The position numbers and the translations under genes were made by a program. DNA of 64,000 nt, from positions 552,329 to 616,328 of the forward strand of contig NZ_FODT01000002.1 of the NCBI RefSeq assembly GCF_900110435.1. The letters run 5' to 3'. Below are positions 47,902-57,149 of the stretch, piece by piece; the stretch's first letter is position 1, and each line of letters begins with the position of its first letter. Below the pieces are notes generated by a model, which saw only the letters and a list, made by a program, of their open reading frames with translations, was not told the origin of the DNA and ran no database searches. This stretch comes from Rhodopseudomonas pseudopalustris (lineage in GTDB: Bacteria; Pseudomonadota; Alphaproteobacteria; Rhizobiales; Xanthobacteraceae).

Positions 47902-48051
47902 GAACGTCATCGCGAGTCGAGGGCGGCGTACGCGCCGCCCGACAGCGAAGCAATCCAGCAGCAACATGCGGAGCCCTGGATTGCGTCGTCGCAAGAAAGC
48001 AGAAACTGATCGTGAAAGCAGTATCCGAACGTATGTCGCGAGCGCTGACTC

Positions 48052-48079
48052 CACCTCTCCCGGCAAGCGGGGAGAGGTG
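48052..48079. repeat. REP-like palindrome between nosZ and nosD
   Basis: CACCTCTCCC (48052-48061) and GGGAGAGGTG (48070-48079) form a perfect 10-bp stem, of the intergenic palindrome type common in Bradyrhizobium and Rhodopseudomonas. It sits in the 250-base nosZ-nosD gap together with a GAAGCAATCCAG motif also typical of those genomes. It may act as a terminator or mRNA stabiliser. Confidence 0.6.
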
Positions 48080-48151
48080 AGTTGCCCGACGCCGCGGCCA
48101 GCGCCCGTTCCTTTCGCTGATCTTAACTTGAACAAACTCCGAGGACCTCAC

Positions 48152-49513
48152 GTGTCGCTTTGGTCGCGTCTCATTCCGATGGCAATTCTCGCCTTCGGCG
48201 CCTGCGGGTCCGCAGTCGCGGAAACCATCGGCGTCGCGCCCGATCAGCCGCTGCAGGGCGTGCTGGATCGCGCCGCCGACGGCGACGTGCTCGAGCTCGC
48301 GCCCGGCAACCACAATGGCGCGATCACCATCGCGCGCCGCGTGGTGCTGTCCGGGCAGAAGGGCGCGGCGATCGTCGGCAACGGCCAGGGCAGCGTCGTC
48401 ACCGTCAGTGCGCCCGACGTGACGGTCCGCGGCATCACCATCAAGGGCTCGGGTCGCGACCTGCAAAGCATGGATTCCGGCGTCTTCCTGCAGAAGACCG
48501 CGGAGCGGGCGCTGATCCAGAACAATCGGTTCGAGGGCAACCTGTTCGGCGTCTATGTCCACGGCGCCAGCGGATCGCGGGTCGAGCGCAATGTGATCGA
48601 AGGCATGCGCGATATCCGGCTCAACGAGGCCGGTAACGGCGTCTCGGTGTGGAACGCGCCGCACGTGACCATCGAGGGCAATACCATCCGTTATGGTCGC
48701 GACGGCATCTTCACCATCACCAGCAGCAAGGATCGCTTCATCAACAACCGTTTCGAAAATGTCCGGTTCGGCGTGCACTACATGTACACCAACGACAGCG
48801 AGGTGTCCGGCAATCTCTCGGCCGGCAATCACGGCGGCTACGCCATCATGTTCTCCAACCGCCTGAAGATCACCGGCAACATCTCGGATCGTGATCGCGA
48901 CTACGGGCTGTTGTTCAACTACGCCAATCGGTCCGAGATCTCCGGCAACCACGTGATCGGTGGCGCGCTGAACAATGGCGGCAACGCGCGCGACGAGGCA
49001 GCCGGCGACGAGAAGGGCATGATGCCCGAACCGCGATCGGCCGAGCCGGCGCGCGAGGGGCCGCAGAAATGCGTGTTCATCTATAACGCCAACCACAACC
49101 GCTTCCACGACAACTGGTTCGAGCGCTGCGGCATCGGCGTGCATTTCACCGCCGGCTCCGAGGGCAACAGCGTCACCGGCAATGCTTTTGTCGGCAACCG
49201 CAACCAGGTGAAATATGTCGGCACCCGGGATCTGGACTGGTCGAAGGGCGGCCGCGGCAACTACTGGAGCGACAACCCGGCATTCGATCTCGATGGCGAC
49301 GGCATTGCGGACACCGCCTATCGGCCGAATGATCTGGTCGATCGCGTGCTGTGGACCGCGCCGGCCGCCAAAGTGCTGATCAACAGCCCGGCGGTTCAGG
49401 TTCTGCGCTGGGCGCAGAGCCAGTTTCCGGCGCTGTATCCGGGCGGCGTGGTCGACACAAGGCCGCTGATCGCACCGCCGCCGAAACCCACCGCGTCGGA
49501 GCGCGCGCCATGA
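48152..49513 (+). CDS. nosD: NosD, periplasmic Cu-site maturation protein
   Basis: A 453-residue exported protein. The GTG at 48152 after CGAGGACC gives MSLWSRLIPMAILAFGACGSAVAE, a clear signal peptide. The body is a right-handed beta-helix with parallel CASH/PbH1 repeats (GVFLQKTAERALIQNNRFEGN, GVSVWNAPHVTIEGNTIRYG). With the NosFY ABC transporter it assembles the NosZ CuZ site (sulfur supply). ATGA overlap with nosF. Confidence 0.93.
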   Translation: MSLWSRLIPMAILAFGACGSAVAETIGVAPDQPLQGVLDRAADGDVLELAPGNHNGAITIARRVVLSGQKGAAIVGNGQGSVVTVSAPDVTVRGITIKGSGRDLQSMDSGVFLQKTAERALIQNNRFEGNLFGVYVHGASGSRVERNVIEGMRDIRLNEAGNGVSVWNAPHVTIEGNTIRYGRDGIFTITSSKDRFINNRFENVRFGVHYMYTNDSEVSGNLSAGNHGGYAIMFSNRLKITGNISDRDRDYGLLFNYANRSEISGNHVIGGALNNGGNARDEAAGDEKGMMPEPRSAEPAREGPQKCVFIYNANHNRFHDNWFERCGIGVHFTAGSEGNSVTGNAFVGNRNQVKYVGTRDLDWSKGGRGNYWSDNPAFDLDGDGIADTAYRPNDLVDRVLWTAPAAKVLINSPAVQVLRWAQSQFPALYPGGVVDTRPLIAPPPKPTASERAP

Positions 49514-50412
49514 CGGCCAGCGTCAAGGTGGCCGGCGTCGAAAAGAGCTTTCGCAGCGTCCGCGCGCTGCGCGGCGTGTCGTTCGAATTGCGGCCGGGGC
49601 GGCTGAACGCGCTGGTCGGCCACAACGGCGCCGGCAAGACCACGCTGATCAAGCTGATGCTGGGACTGATCCGCGCCGATCGGGGTGCCGTCGCGGTGCT
49701 CGGCGAGGATCCCGCCGCCGGTGAGTTTTCCGGACGACGTCAGCTCGGCTATCTGCCGGAGAATGTCGCTTTCAACGCCGCGCTGACCGGGCGCGAAACG
49801 TTGGCGTTTTATGCCCGGCTGAAGCAGGTCAAGCCGGCCAGCGCATGGCCGGTGCTGGATCGCGTCGGACTCTCGGCCGCGGCGGATCGTCGGGTCGGCA
49901 CTTATTCGAAAGGCATGCGGCAGCGGCTCGGGCTGGCGCAGGCGCTGCTCGGCCGACCGAAGGTGCTGCTACTCGACGAGCCGACCACCGGGCTCGATCC
50001 GGCGCTGCGCCAGACCTTCTATGAAATCCTGGACGAGTTGCGCGACGATGGCGCCACCGTGTTGATCTCGTCGCATGCGCTGAACGAGCTGGAGGATCGC
50101 GCCGAGCACGTGCTGATCATGAACCGAGGCTTGCTGGCGGCGCAGGGCACCATGGAGGAATTGCGCGAGATCTCGCAACTACCGATCCGTGTCGCGATAC
50201 TGCGCGAGCCGGGCGGCGCGCCGCCGGCCTGGGCGACGGGCGGCGACGCGGCGGCGCTGCGCGACGTCGTTCTGGTCGAGAGCAACGCCAGCAAAATGCA
50301 TCTGCTGCGGCTCGCCGCCGCGGATCCGCGCGTGCGCGATATCGAAGTCACCGCGCCGACGCTCGACGATCTGTATGCGCACTTCCTGCAGCGCCAGGAG
50401 GACGCGGCATGA
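49510..50412 (+). CDS. nosF: NosF, ABC ATPase for NosZ maturation
   Basis: A 300-residue ABC ATPase: Walker A GHNGAGKTTLIKLM (about 38), signature YSKGMRQRLGLAQALL (about 135), Walker B VLLLDEPTTGLDP. Pairs with NosY and NosD. Both ends overlap neighbours by ATGA. Confidence 0.95.
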   Translation: MTASVKVAGVEKSFRSVRALRGVSFELRPGRLNALVGHNGAGKTTLIKLMLGLIRADRGAVAVLGEDPAAGEFSGRRQLGYLPENVAFNAALTGRETLAFYARLKQVKPASAWPVLDRVGLSAAADRRVGTYSKGMRQRLGLAQALLGRPKVLLLDEPTTGLDPALRQTFYEILDELRDDGATVLISSHALNELEDRAEHVLIMNRGLLAAQGTMEELREISQLPIRVAILREPGGAPPAWATGGDAAALRDVVLVESNASKMHLLRLAAADPRVRDIEVTAPTLDDLYAHFLQRQEDAA

Positions 50413-51236
50413 GGACGATCGCCATCATTGCCGCCAAGGAGATCCAGGAAGGCCTGCGCAACCGCTGGGTGCTGGCAACCACACTGCTGCTGGCCGCGCT
50501 GGCGCTGTCGTTGACCTTCTTGGGCAGCGCCCCCACCGGCCAAGTCGGCGCCGGCGCGCTCGACGTTGTGGTCGTCAGCCTGTCCAGCCTCACGATCTTC
50601 CTGGTGCCCTTGATCGCGCTGTTGATCTCGCACGACGCGGTGGTCGGCGAGATGGAGCGCGGCACCATGATTCTGCTGCTGAGCTATCCGGTCGGCCGCA
50701 GCCAGGTGATCCTGGGAAAATTCGTCGGCCATGTGGCGATCCTCGGCTTCGCCACGCTGGTCGGCTACGGCGCCGCCGGGCTGGCGCTGGCGCTGACCGG
50801 CGCCTCGGTGCTGGCGGCCAGCTGGATCGCCTTCGCGGCGATGCTCGGCAGCTCGGTCCTGCTCGGCGCTGCCTTCGTGGCGATCGGCTATCTGATCAGC
50901 GCGCTGGTGCGCGACCGCGGCACCGCGGCCGGCGCCGCGGTCGGCGTCTGGCTGCTGATGGTGCTGCTGTTCGACTCCGCGCTGCTCGGGCTGCTGGTGG
51001 TCGACCAGGGCCGCGTCATCACCGCGTCGGTGCTCAATGCGCTGCTGTTTCTCAATCCGACCGACCTGTACCGGCTGAGCAATCTGGTCGGATCCAATGT
51101 CAGCCAGTTTTCCGGGATGGCCGGTCTCGCCGGCACGGCCCATATCGGCCTGAGCGCGCTGCTGCTCGGTCTCATCGGCTGGATCGTCGCCCCGCTCGGG
51201 CTGGCGATCCTGGCATTCGGACGGAGGGAGCTATGA
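50409..51236 (+). CDS. nosY: NosY, ABC permease for NosZ maturation
   Basis: A 275-residue integral membrane protein with six hydrophobic segments and GEMERGTMILLLSYPVGRSQVILGKF, typical of NosY/ABC-2 permeases. ATGA overlaps with nosF and nosL. Confidence 0.94.
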   Translation: MRTIAIIAAKEIQEGLRNRWVLATTLLLAALALSLTFLGSAPTGQVGAGALDVVVVSLSSLTIFLVPLIALLISHDAVVGEMERGTMILLLSYPVGRSQVILGKFVGHVAILGFATLVGYGAAGLALALTGASVLAASWIAFAAMLGSSVLLGAAFVAIGYLISALVRDRGTAAGAAVGVWLLMVLLFDSALLGLLVVDQGRVITASVLNALLFLNPTDLYRLSNLVGSNVSQFSGMAGLAGTAHIGLSALLLGLIGWIVAPLGLAILAFGRREL

Positions 51237-51778
51237 TGTTTCGAATCGTCTGCGCGATGCTGGCCGCCTTTGCGCTGGCGGGCTGCAATCAGGACGCCAG
51301 CGTCGGCAAAATGCCGCCGCCGGTGGCGCTGAACAGTGACGCGATGGGGGTGTTCTGCGGCATGAACCTGATGGAGCATCCCGGGCCGAAAGGGCAGATC
51401 ATCACCGGCAGCCGGATCGATCCGTTCTGGTTCTCCTCGGTGCGCGACACTGTGGCGTTCACCCTGATGCCGGATCAGCCGCGCGACATCCGCGCGATCT
51501 ATGTCTCCGACATGGCGAAGGGCAGCTGGGACGAGCCGGGCGCCGACAACTGGATCGATGCCCGCAAGGCGCTCTATGTGATCGGCAGCCGCCGACAGGG
51601 CGGCATGGGCGCCGCCGAGGCCGTGCCGTTCGCCGAGCCGGCCGCGGCGGAGGCCTTCGCTGCGGAGCATGGCGGCCGGATCGTGTCGTTCAAGGAAATC
51701 CCATCGTCCTATGTGCTCGGCAGCGACAGCGCCGCCGACCACAGCGGCGACCATCAGGCGCATTCCACCATCAACTGA
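51233..51778 (+). CDS. nosL: NosL, copper-chaperone lipoprotein
   Basis: A 181-residue lipoprotein: MMFRIVCAMLAAFALAGC gives lipidation at Cys18. FCGMNLMEHPGPKGQI and SVRDTVAFTLMPDQP are NosL signatures with the Cu(I) ligands (Met and Cys). A His-rich tail (DHSGDHQAHS) may also bind Cu. Delivers copper to NosZ. Confidence 0.94.
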   Translation: MMFRIVCAMLAAFALAGCNQDASVGKMPPPVALNSDAMGVFCGMNLMEHPGPKGQIITGSRIDPFWFSSVRDTVAFTLMPDQPRDIRAIYVSDMAKGSWDEPGADNWIDARKALYVIGSRRQGGMGAAEAVPFAEPAAAEAFAAEHGGRIVSFKEIPSSYVLGSDSAADHSGDHQAHSTIN

Positions 51779-51788
51779 CGAGGCCGCC

Positions 51789-52784
51789 ATGCCGCATTCT
51801 TCGCTGACGCGCCGGCGCATGATCGCGATCGCGGCGACCGCCCTCGGCGCGACAATGCTGGCCGGCGTCCGCGGCGCGCGGGCGGACCAGCTGTTGCGCT
51901 GGCAAGGGTCGGCGCTGGGCGCGCAGGCGTCGATCGAGATCCATCATCCGGATCGCGCCGTCGCCGAACGGCTGATCGCGCAGTGCGTCGCCATGGTACG
52001 ACAGCTCGAGCAGCAGTTCAGCCTGTATCGGCCCGACTCCGCGATCTGCGAGCTCAATCGCAGCGGCCTGCTGATCGGTCCCGATCCGCAGATGGTCGCG
52101 CTACTGCGCGCGTCGCGGCAGTTTGCAGAGCTCACCAACGGCGCCTTCGATCCCACCGTGCAGCCATTGTGGCGGTTGTATCAGGATCATTTTTCGGCGC
52201 ACCCGGATCCCGATGGGCCGTCGCAGCCGGCGCTGGCCGATGCGCTCGCCAGGGTCGGCCATGACGGGCTGCGAATCGGCACCGACCGCGTGGCGCTGAT
52301 GAAGCGCGGCGCGGCGATCACGCTGAACGGCATCGCTCAGGGGTTTGCCACCGACCGCGTCGCCGAGCTGCTGCGCGACGCCGGCCTGTCGACCACGCTG
52401 ATCGATATCGGTGAGATCCGCGCGCTCGGCGCGCGCCCGGATGGCCGACCGTGGCGCGTCGGGCTTGACGATGCCACGCAGCCCGGCGCCCTGACCGGCA
52501 GCATCGATCTGGTCGACCGCGCCGTCGCCACCAGCGCCGGTGCCGGTTTCCGCTTCGACGACAGCGGCCGCTTCACCCACTTGTTCGATCCCGCCACCGG
52601 CCGCAGCCCCGCGCTGTATCGCTCGGTAAGCGTGATCGCCCCGACCGCCACCGAAGCCGACGCACTGTCGACCGCCTTCAGCCTGCTGCCGCCGGCGCGC
52701 ATCAAAGAGATCATGGAGAGGCGGCCGAATGTGGAGGCGTGGATCGTGAGAGCGGATGGAGAGCGAGTCGTGCTCGCAGCTTGA
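51789..52784 (+). CDS. nosX: NosX, ApbE-type FMN transferase
   Basis: A 331-residue periplasmic flavin transferase with a Tat-like signal (SLTRRRMIAIAATALG). ApbE motifs: SLYRPDSAICELNRSG, GAFDPTVQPLW, ITLNGIAQGFATDRVAELL and DAVSTAFS-like EADALSTAFSLLP. It would attach FMN to the NosR Thr. Last gene of the nos operon. Confidence 0.94.
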   Translation: MPHSSLTRRRMIAIAATALGATMLAGVRGARADQLLRWQGSALGAQASIEIHHPDRAVAERLIAQCVAMVRQLEQQFSLYRPDSAICELNRSGLLIGPDPQMVALLRASRQFAELTNGAFDPTVQPLWRLYQDHFSAHPDPDGPSQPALADALARVGHDGLRIGTDRVALMKRGAAITLNGIAQGFATDRVAELLRDAGLSTTLIDIGEIRALGARPDGRPWRVGLDDATQPGALTGSIDLVDRAVATSAGAGFRFDDSGRFTHLFDPATGRSPALYRSVSVIAPTATEADALSTAFSLLPPARIKEIMERRPNVEAWIVRADGERVVLAA

Positions 52785-53563
52785 ATTGTGATGAGCGCGA
52801 TCGGTCTGCGTCAACGCGTAGTTCATGAAGCGCCTCTTCGCGCAGCGAACGCAAGCGTGCATTTGATCAGGCTTCCCTCTTCGGCTCGCGGATGCGCCGG
52901 ACGAGGCGGTCAAGCAGGAAGCCGCTGCAGACACTCAACTTCTGCGAGCCTGAAGCGAGCAGCTCGCTGTCTGATAGGTGGCAGGCACCATTGATCTTCA
53001 AGGCTATAGCCTCAAGCCGGAGCTTAGGGGCAGCGTGCAGTTTTGGTGGTGGGCCGCCTGAACTGGTAAAAGCCTGCCCCTCTTGCGCCAACCGCCCGGC
53101 CTCGCCGCGAGAAAGCGCGTGGCGGCGAACTGATCGTCGCGGCACCAGTAGGCTTCTCTCGTAAAGGCCGGCATTTAATACGCGAACGACCTCGAGCGTC
53201 GCGAGCAGGTGGTCATCATGTTTCGGAAACAATCAGGAGATCGTCGAGGTCCTTGATCCAAGCTCCCGAAGAGAGGTATTTATGAGCACCAGTTTGAGGA
53301 TGTTATCACCGAAATAATTGGTGACCCGAAGACAACGGAGAGGTTTCGGCAGTGCTAGCACGTCTTTGCGCGTCGTCCGAGGTCTCAATTTGAACGCCGT
53401 CCAGACGCTCACTCCAAAGTACAGACGCACTATCCAGTGGCGTGCCAGCCTCGGGCGCTTCTGTTCCAGAATCGGAACCTGTTTTCGATAGCTGAACTGT
53501 TAACAAGTTTGCTCCAGTGTTCTTCGGTGCTGGACCGATTTTCCCCGAATTCTGGATCACGCG
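52785..53563. other. 780-base stretch with no assigned gene
   Basis: Open frames here are short and show no recognisable domain: the longest, 121 residues at 52867-53232 on the minus strand, begins MFPKHDDHLLATLEVVRVL and has no ribosome site I trust. The stretch is less GC-rich than the flanks near 53,300-53,560. It could be decayed coding sequence or a regulatory region for the GGDEF gene. Confidence 0.5.
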
Positions 53564-55777
53564 GTGCGCGAACAAATGGGTCTTTTTCTTGCGACCCAAC
53601 TCGATTTTATCTTCTTTTTCTACGGCCTTGCCTTCATGTTGCTCGGCGCCGTGTGCTTTTCGATCGCTCGCGGCGCGGTAGGAAAAGCTGCAAGGTTCGA
53701 TTTGCTCGGATGGTTCGGTCTCGTCCATGGCGGCAGCGAATGGCTCGACCTTACCGCGCTGATCGTTGACGACGGGCCCGCCTTTCAGGCGTTTCGAACC
53801 ACAGTGATGTCGGCCTCCTATCTATTTCCGCTGGAGTTCGCGCGGCTGGCAGCAATCCGGCTCGGAGCTCCGATGCCCGGCCGTTGGATCTATGTTCCTT
53901 TGTTGATGGCCGTTGTCGCGACCGGTGTCGTCAACGGGCAGGTCAGCGCGAATATTCTGGCACGGTACCTGCTCGGTGCGCCTGGCGCGTTCGGCACCTG
54001 CGTGGTCATGATAATCCGGGCCCGAACCCTGGAGATCCTCTCGCGACCGTTGGTGCTGTGCGCTGCAGCCTGCTTTGCACTATATGGATTTGCCGCGGGC
54101 CTCATTGTTCCGGCCGGAGATTTCTGGCCTGCCAACACGCTGAACCAGAACTGGTTTGTGACACTCACCGGCGTGCCGATTCAGCTCGTGCGCGGACTGT
54201 TGGCCGCCGCATTGGCAGTGATGATGTGGTCGGTCTGGGGAAGGCTGCAGACCGTTGCTGTTGGATCGAATCTATACACCGCTTATTTGCAACGGCATTT
54301 TTTGACGACGCTCGCGGCGCTCGCTGTGATTTTTGCCGGAGGCTGGGCGCTGACGAATTTCCTGGGCGATATCTACAAGGAGAACATCCAGACTGAAGCG
54401 CAAGGCGATCTCAAACTGCTGGTCAGCCGACTCGACGGAGAGACTGCCACGGTCGATGCGATGGTGAAGGCGCTGTCCGGATCTCGAGCGGTGCATTCAC
54501 TGCTCACGGGCGGCGGCGAAGCTGAACGTGCGCAAACCGTGCTCGGTCGCAATGTCGAAGCCTCGGGCGCGACGCTCGGACAGATCCTGGATCTGTCGGG
54601 CGCAGTCATTGCTTCGTCCGACCGGGAGTTCGGACTGTTGGGGGCACCCAATGCTGCCACCGCATTGTATTTCAGGGTTGCGATGGCGGGTGGGGCAGGA
54701 CGTGAATTTGTCCAAGACAATGAGGGCGGTCCGCCCGGCTCCGTCGCAAGTTATCCAATCCGCCGTGAGGATGAAACGGTGGTGGGCGTTGCGATGCTGA
54801 AAAAGTCTCTCGTGAAGCTCAGTACCAGCCTGCAAAGCTTCGATCGACCGTTTTTCTTCGTTGACGGCAATGGCGTGGTGATGCTGAGCAATCGGCCCGG
54901 CACCCTGAATCGCGGCTTGTGGCCGATCGGCGCTAAAGCGACGATTGCCGAGAAATTCGGGGCCCCGATTGGAGCGCCGATGCTCGCAAGCGAGATCACC
55001 GACGCCGCCTGGACGATGTTCAACGGTCGCCGTAGCTACGTGATGAGAAGCGCCATCCCCAAAACCGAATGGTCCATGCTGATTGTCACTCCGCTGGCAG
55101 GCATGTTTGCAAGCCGATTTCTTGGCATCATCATTACCCTGCAATTGGCCCTGACTGCCTTGTTTCACTTCCTCGGAAAGGAGCACGGCGTCCGCGATAG
55201 CGTTCAAATGCAAAGCCGCAGTGACCTGCAGACGCTCGCCGATAGTCTTGAGGTCAAGGCGAATACGGATCCGCTCACCGGACTTTACAACCGGGCGAAG
55301 TTCAACGTCGTCATCGCCCACGAACTGGCCCGCGCCCAGCGCTACGGGACCGCGTTCTCCTTGATCGTGTGTGACATAGATCGTTTCAAAGAGGTCAACG
55401 ACGTACACGGCCACCAGGCCGGCGACCAGGTCCTGGTCCAATTGTCTGCGATCTTTTCAGCGGGGATCCGGCAGACGGATCTTTTGGCGCGATGGGGTGG
55501 AGAGGAATTCGTCCTTGTGCTTCCCGCCACCGATGGCCTGACTGCCGCCTTGGTCGCCGAGAAGCTGAGGCGCGCCGCCGCTCAGTCTGCCTTCGCGTCG
55601 GTCGGCGCTATCACCTGCAGTTTCGGTGTCGGTGAGTACGTCGCGGGCGACTCTGTCGAGAGCCTTTTGGCGCGCACCGATAACGCCCTCTATCGCGCCA
55701 AACTGAATGGCCGGAACCGCGTCGAGTGTGCTGCGCCCGTGACGTCGCCCGATCTGGTGCCGATGCACTTAGGATAG
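53564..55777 (+). CDS. Membrane-bound diguanylate cyclase (GGDEF)
   Basis: A 737-residue protein with about seven N-terminal TM helices (residues 10-215), a further TM at about 243, a periplasmic sensor region of about 280 residues (Cache-like), a last TM near 525, and a C-terminal GGDEF domain: NTDPLTGLYNRAKFN, then RWGGEEFVLVLP as active-site signature. An RQTD inhibitory I-site lies five residues before it, so product inhibition is expected. It makes cyclic di-GMP. Start uncertain (GTG at 53564 or ATG at 53576); no strong ribosome site. The signal sensed is unknown. Confidence 0.87.
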   Translation: MREQMGLFLATQLDFIFFFYGLAFMLLGAVCFSIARGAVGKAARFDLLGWFGLVHGGSEWLDLTALIVDDGPAFQAFRTTVMSASYLFPLEFARLAAIRLGAPMPGRWIYVPLLMAVVATGVVNGQVSANILARYLLGAPGAFGTCVVMIIRARTLEILSRPLVLCAAACFALYGFAAGLIVPAGDFWPANTLNQNWFVTLTGVPIQLVRGLLAAALAVMMWSVWGRLQTVAVGSNLYTAYLQRHFLTTLAALAVIFAGGWALTNFLGDIYKENIQTEAQGDLKLLVSRLDGETATVDAMVKALSGSRAVHSLLTGGGEAERAQTVLGRNVEASGATLGQILDLSGAVIASSDREFGLLGAPNAATALYFRVAMAGGAGREFVQDNEGGPPGSVASYPIRREDETVVGVAMLKKSLVKLSTSLQSFDRPFFFVDGNGVVMLSNRPGTLNRGLWPIGAKATIAEKFGAPIGAPMLASEITDAAWTMFNGRRSYVMRSAIPKTEWSMLIVTPLAGMFASRFLGIIITLQLALTALFHFLGKEHGVRDSVQMQSRSDLQTLADSLEVKANTDPLTGLYNRAKFNVVIAHELARAQRYGTAFSLIVCDIDRFKEVNDVHGHQAGDQVLVQLSAIFSAGIRQTDLLARWGGEEFVLVLPATDGLTAALVAEKLRRAAAQSAFASVGAITCSFGVGEYVAGDSVESLLARTDNALYRAKLNGRNRVECAAPVTSPDLVPMHLG

Positions 55778-55931
55778 GTTCCAGTTAGAACGGGGTAACG
55801 AACATCGTTCATTCGAAGACGGCGCGAAGTCGCAGTTCGGCTCCACCACCAACTTGCGTGCAGCCGGGCGCTAGGAAAATCTGCCGAGCGAGCGGCAAAG
55901 GCTGCGACCAATGCACAGCCGCAACATTCGT

Positions 55932-57125
55932 TCAACGTTGCATCGCGGGCCGCCGGAGCAGCATCGGCCCGTAGAGGCTGGCGAACAGCACGAACGCCCC
56001 CACCCAGGCTGCGCCCGAAAGACTGAGCACGACAAAGGCCGTCTCGGGCAAGAGCGCTGCGGTGATGCGAGTTGCGGCTGCGGTGGCCATCAGTGCGTAG
56101 ATCACTATCGTTCCGAACGGTGCGGTCAGCGGATGCCCCGTGTGGCCGCGGATCGCGCGGGTCATTACAGCGAGTGTCATCAAGCCGATGGCACCGACGG
56201 TCCAGGCATGGGTCGCGGCGGTTGCGGCGGACTTCTCCGCGGTCCACAGCGCGTAGGCTGCCAGCAGGAAACCCAGCGGAAGAAAAGCATAACCGAGGTG
56301 CAGCACCGCGACGAGCGGCTCGGCTAGCGTGCGCTCCGGGCGCCAGCGCAATTGCCGTATCCCCTGCAGCAGTCCAGCGATCAGCAGGAGGCCGGCAACG
56401 GCCGTGTGGGCCGCTGGGATAGACGGAGCGCCGCCCCATGCGAGCAATCCGGCAATCCCGACAATCGCCGCAACCCGGTCGAACGGCCCCGGCGATGCGG
56501 GCAGCGCACCGGGATTTTCCTGTTTCAACCAGTTGCCGGTGAAACTCGGCACGATGCGGCCGCCGACGATGATGATCATCGTGAGGGCCGCGGCCAGGGC
56601 CAGATGATCCCCATAGGTTGCGCGACCATAGCGCCAGATCTCGTAGTGAAACAGTGCCTGCGCCAGCGTCAGCACGCCGATGCCGGCGAGCAGCTTGAGA
56701 TTGCGCCAATTCTTGGCCGCGACGATCTCGCGGGCAAGAACAGCGAACAGCGCGAGCAGGAAGGCAAGGCTGAAGGTCGCGACGACGGCCGGCGGGGAGA
56801 GGTTCGACAGGGCGACGCCGGCCCGGCCGAGAAGCCACAGGGCGAACAGGCCGATCAGCGGCCAGCCGACGATCGGAGGGCGGCCCGTCCAATTGGGGAC
56901 CGCGGTGAGCAGGAATCCCGCCATGATGGCCGGCACATAGCCGAACAGCAATTCATGGCTGTGCCAAACGACCGGCGGAAAGGCGCTCGGCAGATGGATG
57001 AAGCCGAGATACCATGGCACCCAAAGCCCAACCATCAGAGCGGCGTGGAGAGCTCCGAACAGGAAGAACGGCCGAAAGCCGTAAGAGAACAGGGCTGGTC
57101 CGGTCCAGAAATGCTGCATCGCCAT
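55932..57125 (-). CDS. nnrS: NnrS-family membrane protein 1
   Basis: A 397-residue protein with about twelve TM helices. FSYGFRPFFLFGALHAAL and WHSHELLFGYVPAIMAGFLLTAVPNWTGRPP are the NnrS signature, with conserved His residues proposed to bind haem and copper. NnrS proteins protect against nitric oxide stress and accompany denitrification genes. Last gene of the minus-strand operon, 24 bases after the second NnrS gene. Confidence 0.92.
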   Translation of the reverse strand: MAMQHFWTGPALFSYGFRPFFLFGALHAALMVGLWVPWYLGFIHLPSAFPPVVWHSHELLFGYVPAIMAGFLLTAVPNWTGRPPIVGWPLIGLFALWLLGRAGVALSNLSPPAVVATFSLAFLLALFAVLAREIVAAKNWRNLKLLAGIGVLTLAQALFHYEIWRYGRATYGDHLALAAALTMIIIVGGRIVPSFTGNWLKQENPGALPASPGPFDRVAAIVGIAGLLAWGGAPSIPAAHTAVAGLLLIAGLLQGIRQLRWRPERTLAEPLVAVLHLGYAFLPLGFLLAAYALWTAEKSAATAATHAWTVGAIGLMTLAVMTRAIRGHTGHPLTAPFGTIVIYALMATAAATRITAALLPETAFVVLSLSGAAWVGAFVLFASLYGPMLLRRPAMQR

Positions 57126-57149
57126 CGTGGTTACCGCTTCAAGTTCTGC

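Noticed and set aside
45877..48135. A 752-codon minus-strand frame opposite nosZ
   Set aside because: Long antisense frames are common in high-GC genes; nosZ on the other strand is complete and certain.
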